Below, in pieces: positions 5,242 to 6,580 of a stretch of DNA of 6,580 nt. The stretch comes from Anaerolineaceae bacterium (lineage in GTDB: Bacteria; Chloroflexota; Anaerolineae; Anaerolineales; Anaerolineaceae). Position numbers and translations under genes: made by a program. The notes below the pieces were generated by a model that did no database searches, had not been told where the DNA came from, and saw only the letters and a list, made by a program, of their open reading frames with translations. The DNA lies in contig WOZB01000192.1 of assembly GCA_011620445.1 (NCBI GenBank), forward strand, positions 1-6,580. Reading direction: 5' to 3'. Within the stretch, counting starts at the first letter, position 1, and every line of letters begins with the position of its first letter.

Positions 5242-5880
5242 ATGAACAAAACAGAATTAGTTTTTATCCTCGACCGCAGCGGATCGATGGGCGGCCTGGA
5301 GACAGATACCATCGGGGGTTTCAACAGCACGCTCGAGGCACAGCGCAAGCTGGAAGGGGAAACCAGGGTCTCCACCATCCTTTTCGACAATCAATTTGAG
5401 GAATTGCACGACCGCATCGATCTCAACGATATCCAGCCGCTTAGCTCAGAGCAATATTTTGTGCGCGGCAGTACAGCCCTCTACGATGCAGTAGCCATGG
5501 GAATCCGCAAGATTGCAAACGCCCAGGCAGTAATTAAGGCAGAAGCCCGCGCAGACAAGGTGATCGTGGTCATTATTACGGATGGCTACGAGAACAGTTC
5601 CCGGGAGACCAACGCGGCCATGTTGAAGAAAATGATTGAAGCCAGCCGCGCCAAAGGCTGGGAATTCATCTTCATGGGGGCCAATATTGATGCCTGCCTG
5701 GCTGCCGGGGAGATAGGCATTGCAGCTGCAAACGCATCGAATTTTAAGGCAGATGGTCGGGGGGTCAAGGTTCAGTTCCAGTGCATGAGTGAGGCCGTGA
5801 TGAGCTTGCGGTCAAGCGAACCCTTGCCGATCAATTGGCAGAGCCGCGCTGAAGAAGATAAAAAACAGCGCAGCAAGTAA
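5242..5880 (+). CDS. von Willebrand factor type A domain protein, TerY-like
   Basis: The 212-residue protein is almost entirely one VWA domain. The metal-ion-dependent adhesion site is complete: DRSGS (Asp11, Ser13, Ser15), Thr78 in GSTALYDA, and Asp114 in IITDGYENSS. The stretch TIGGFNSTLEAQRK after the first motif and VSTILFDNQFEELHDR (43-58) are typical of small cytoplasmic bacterial VWA proteins related to TerY, which act as metal-dependent scaffolds with protein partners instead of enzymes. There is no signal peptide or membrane segment, and the last residues (about 200-212) are strongly charged and probably disordered. The gene lies 76 nt downstream of the macro-domain gene, on the same strand, and is closed by a strong terminator. 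This suggests the two products work together, perhaps with ADP-ribosylated partners encoded elsewhere; that link is inference. No TerD, kinase or phosphatase gene accompanies it in this window. Confidence 0.88.
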   Translation: MNKTELVFILDRSGSMGGLETDTIGGFNSTLEAQRKLEGETRVSTILFDNQFEELHDRIDLNDIQPLSSEQYFVRGSTALYDAVAMGIRKIANAQAVIKAEARADKVIVVIITDGYENSSRETNAAMLKKMIEASRAKGWEFIFMGANIDACLAAGEIGIAAANASNFKADGRGVKVQFQCMSEAVMSLRSSEPLPINWQSRAEEDKKQRSK

Positions 5881-5906
5881 ATGGCAGTAAGTAATTGATG
5901 GGGGGT

Positions 5907-5936
5907 CAGAGTGCGCAGGGGGCGCACTCTGTTTTT
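5907..5936 (+). terminator. Strong intrinsic terminator after the VWA gene
   Basis: A perfect 10-bp stem (5907-5916 with 5922-5931, arms CAGAGTGCGC and GCGCACTCTG) has a 5-nt AGGGG loop and is followed by five T residues (5932-5936). It ends the macro/VWA transcription unit and separates it from the rRNA promoters. Confidence 0.92.
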
Positions 5937-6068
5937 ATATTTCTTCCGGATTTGGGGAAGATTTGTAGAAGCTTCGAGCAGAATATCAAAGCTAAAGCGG
6001 GGTCGATTGAAAGAAAATAAGAATCTGTCCGGGATGGAATATTGATCTGGCAAAAAGTGTTTTGACCC
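5937..6068. other. AT-rich spacer upstream of the rRNA promoters
   Basis: No gene is supported here. A 6-bp hairpin (TCTTCC at 5942-5947 with GGAAGA at 5956-5961) follows the terminator closely and could be a backup. The stretch nearest P1 has several A-runs that could serve as an UP element for RNA polymerase alpha subunits, as is common before rRNA promoters. I cannot confirm factor-binding sites by eye. Confidence 0.35.
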
Positions 6069-6096
6069 TTGACTTTTCTTCTGGCGCGCCTATAAT
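6069..6096 (+). promoter_or_regulatory. rRNA promoter P1
   Basis: TTGACT (6069-6074) and TATAAT (6091-6096) are separated by 16 nt. The -35 box sits in the core CCCTTGAC, shared with P2 and P3. Initiation is expected near 6103. An A-rich segment upstream (AAAAAGTGTTTTG) could be an UP element. Confidence 0.85.
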
Positions 6097-6104
6097 AATC
6101 ATTT

Positions 6105-6126
6105 GTCCTCCGAAAGTAGGAGTGAC
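6105..6126 (+). repeat. Hairpin at the 5' end of the P1 transcript
   Basis: GTC-CTCC (6105-6111) pairs with GGAG-T-GAC (6119-6126) across a 7-nt loop, with one bulged T. It would form almost at the first nucleotides of RNA made from P1, where it could protect the 5' end. The CCTCC arm is also complementary to a Shine-Dalgarno core, which may be coincidence. Confidence 0.5.
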
Positions 6127-6132
6127 GACCGG

Positions 6133-6150
6133 CACTTTAAGAACTGAAAG
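6133..6150 (+). promoter_or_regulatory. boxA-like antitermination element 1
   Basis: CACTTTAAGAACTGAAAG resembles bacterial rRNA boxA sequences (CTTTNANAACTGA type), the site at which NusB and NusE load on nascent rRNA leaders to prevent premature termination. It lies just before a terminator-like hairpin, the position where it would matter. Related motifs recur at 6280, 6362 and 6441. Confidence 0.55.
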
Positions 6151-6162
6151 ACCCATAATGAG

Positions 6163-6200
6163 AACCAATTTAAAAGCAATTTGAAATTGGTTTCTTTTTT
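6163..6200 (+). terminator. Terminator-like hairpin with T-tract between P1 and P2
   Basis: AACCAATTT (6163-6171) pairs perfectly with AAATTGGTT (6184-6192) around a 12-nt loop, followed by TCTTTTTT. The 9-bp stem is AT-rich, so it is weaker than the VWA terminator, but stem plus U-tract is the intrinsic terminator form. It would act only on transcripts from P1, as an attenuator of rRNA read-through or as the 3' end of a short RNA. Confidence 0.6.
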
Positions 6201-6204
6201 GCCC

Positions 6205-6233
6205 TTGACATGAAGGTAAGTTTGTTATAAACT
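6205..6233 (+). promoter_or_regulatory. rRNA promoter P2
   Basis: A perfect -35 box TTGACA (6205-6210) starts 5 nt after the T-tract of the preceding hairpin. The -10 box is either TATAAA (6226-6231) at a 15-nt spacer or TAAACT (6228-6233) at 17 nt; the second has better spacing, the first the better hexamer. The shared core CCCTTGACA links it to P1 and P3. Confidence 0.75.
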
Positions 6234-6279
6234 TATTTTTCCAAGGCAAGACGTGAGTATTTAGCCATAATCAGCTAGG

Positions 6280-6297
6280 AACTTTACAAGCGAATAA
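6280..6297 (+). promoter_or_regulatory. boxA-like element 2
   Basis: AACTTTACAAGCGAATAA downstream of P2 matches the boxA-like pattern at its first part (ACTTTACAA) and less well afterwards. It repeats the promoter-then-boxA order seen at P1 and P3. Confidence 0.4.
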
Positions 6298-6309
6298 CTT
6301 GGGTCGGAG

Positions 6310-6323
6310 AGTATTCCGATACT
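6310..6323 (+). repeat. Short hairpin in the P2 leader
   Basis: AGTAT (6310-6314) and ATACT (6319-6323) form a perfect 5-bp stem with a TCCG tetraloop of the UNCG-like size. No T-run follows, so it is not a terminator. Confidence 0.45.
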
Positions 6324-6338
6324 GAGCAAAAGAGCCAG

Positions 6339-6362
6339 ACCGGCGGTGAGAATTGCGCCGGT
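6339..6362 (+). repeat. GC-rich hairpin between P2 and P3
   Basis: ACCGGCG (6339-6345) pairs perfectly with CGCCGGT (6356-6362) around a 10-nt loop. No T-tract follows. It would form in RNA from P1 and P2 but not from P3, and is followed at once by another ACTTTA/CTGAAA motif. Confidence 0.6.
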
Positions 6363-6379
6363 ACTTTAGTCTGAAAAAC
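6362..6379 (+). promoter_or_regulatory. boxA-like element 3 (partial match)
   Basis: TACTTTAGTCTGAAAAAC lies directly at the base of the GC-rich hairpin. Compared with element 1 it shares CCGG-pyrimidine-ACTTTA and CTGAAA but lacks about three bases between them, so it may be a degenerate copy. Confidence 0.3.
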
Positions 6380-6392
6380 AAGAGAAAGACCC

Positions 6393-6422
6393 TTGACAGA
6401 CCTGGACGACTTAGTTTAGAAT
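6393..6422 (+). promoter_or_regulatory. rRNA promoter P3, proximal to 16S
   Basis: TTGACA (6393-6398) and TAGAAT (6417-6422) are separated by 18 nt, with an A-rich segment upstream (about 6373-6388) as a possible UP element. Initiation near 6429 would give a leader of about 120 nt before mature 16S rRNA. Confidence 0.85.
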
Positions 6423-6440
6423 CGGGCTTCTTGAAGTCAG

Positions 6441-6459
6441 AACCTTAACAACTGAAAAG
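6441..6459 (+). promoter_or_regulatory. boxA-like element 4 in the 16S leader
   Basis: AACCTTAACAACTGAAAAG is close to both the E. coli type (CTTTAACAA) and the Gram-positive type (CTTTGAAAACTGAA) of rRNA boxA. It lies downstream of P3, so RNA from all three promoters contains it, the expected place for the element that commits polymerase to rRNA antitermination. Confidence 0.6.
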
Positions 6460-6528
6460 TGATAAGAATGCAATACAAAAGGTAAGAAACATGCAAGCCT
6501 CGTTAATGATCTTTTCCGTGAAACGAAA

Positions 6529-6540
6529 CACCGTAAGGTG
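6529..6540 (+). repeat. Small GNRA-loop hairpin just before 16S
   Basis: CACC (6529-6532) and GGTG (6537-6540) enclose the tetraloop GTAA. It ends about 8 nt before the expected mature 16S end and may help 5' processing or leader folding. The longer RNase III stem that normally encloses 16S would need the sequence after the gene. Confidence 0.45.
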
Positions 6541-6547
6541 ATAAATT

Positions 6548-6580
6548 TTAGCGGAGAGTTTGATCCTGGCTCAGGATGAA
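6548..6580 (+). rRNA. rrs: 16S ribosomal RNA, 5' end (partial)
   Basis: AGAGTTTGATCCTGGCTCAG at 6555-6574 is the universal bacterial 27F primer site, which begins at E. coli 16S position 8. Counting back 7 nt puts the mature 5' end near 6548. Only the first 33 or so bases are inside the window, too few for taxonomy: the following GATGAA is shared by many phyla. The long multi-promoter leader shows that a ribosomal operon continues to the right. Confidence 0.95.

Noticed and set aside
5586..6249. Minus-strand frames across the VWA gene end and the rRNA promoter region
   Set aside because: They cross a strong terminator and three promoters, have no motifs, and are AT-rich chance frames.
1..6580. 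CRISPR array, tRNA gene, insertion sequence or prophage boundary
   Set aside because: I saw no regularly spaced repeats, no tRNA-like cloverleaf, no transposase motif and no terminal inverted repeats with target duplications.

Overview
The window is bacterial DNA of moderate GC content. It is densely coding, with Shine-Dalgarno-led genes and intrinsic terminators, and its last bases are the start of a 16S rRNA gene. No lineage marker is decisive. The Pro/Thr/Ser-rich linker behind a lipobox, the resemblance of the macro/VWA proteins to ones I recall from Clostridia-like and Anaerolineae-like bacteria, and the boxA-like leader motifs make a Chloroflexota (Anaerolineae) or Firmicutes-like host plausible. 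This placement is low-confidence inference.

Region 1 (1-2913, + strand) is a tight four-gene operon. It holds the C-terminal end of a PLP-dependent aminotransferase, an M20 metallopeptidase of the glutamate carboxypeptidase type, a glutamate/aspartate racemase-family protein and a GntR/FadR-type regulator with an FCD ligand domain. Gaps are 9, 13 and 30 nt, and the operon closes with a GNRA-loop intrinsic terminator. The set looks like a regulated amino-acid or acyl-amino-acid salvage pathway: the peptidase releases an amino acid, the racemase inverts it, the aminotransferase deaminates it, and the FCD regulator senses a small acid. The racemase has a changed catalytic neighbourhood (GCTD instead of GCTH, FDAG instead of FDSG), so it may not be an ordinary cell-wall MurI.

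Region 2 (3008-3919, - strand) is a convergent gene for a secreted lipoprotein esterase of the alpha/beta-hydrolase fold. A consensus -10 box lies only 6 nt before its chosen start codon, which suggests a leaderless mRNA.

Region 3 (4191-5936, + strand) holds a macro-domain protein with an extra C-terminal helical domain, followed by a small von Willebrand A protein with a complete MIDAS metal site. A perfect 10-bp stem terminator ends the pair. The pair suggests an ADP-ribose-linked stress or signalling module related in spirit to the Ter/TerY systems, but its function is unknown.

Region 4 (5937-6580, + strand) is a long rRNA control region. Three tandem sigma-70-type promoters share the core CCCTTGAC around the -35 box. 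boxA-like antitermination motifs follow them, a terminator-like hairpin with a T-tract lies between P1 and P2, two further hairpins lie between P2 and P3, and a short leader leads into 16S rRNA. The most interesting parts of the window are the macro/VWA pair, the divergent racemase, and the rRNA leader, whose first segment could also be a stand-alone small RNA.
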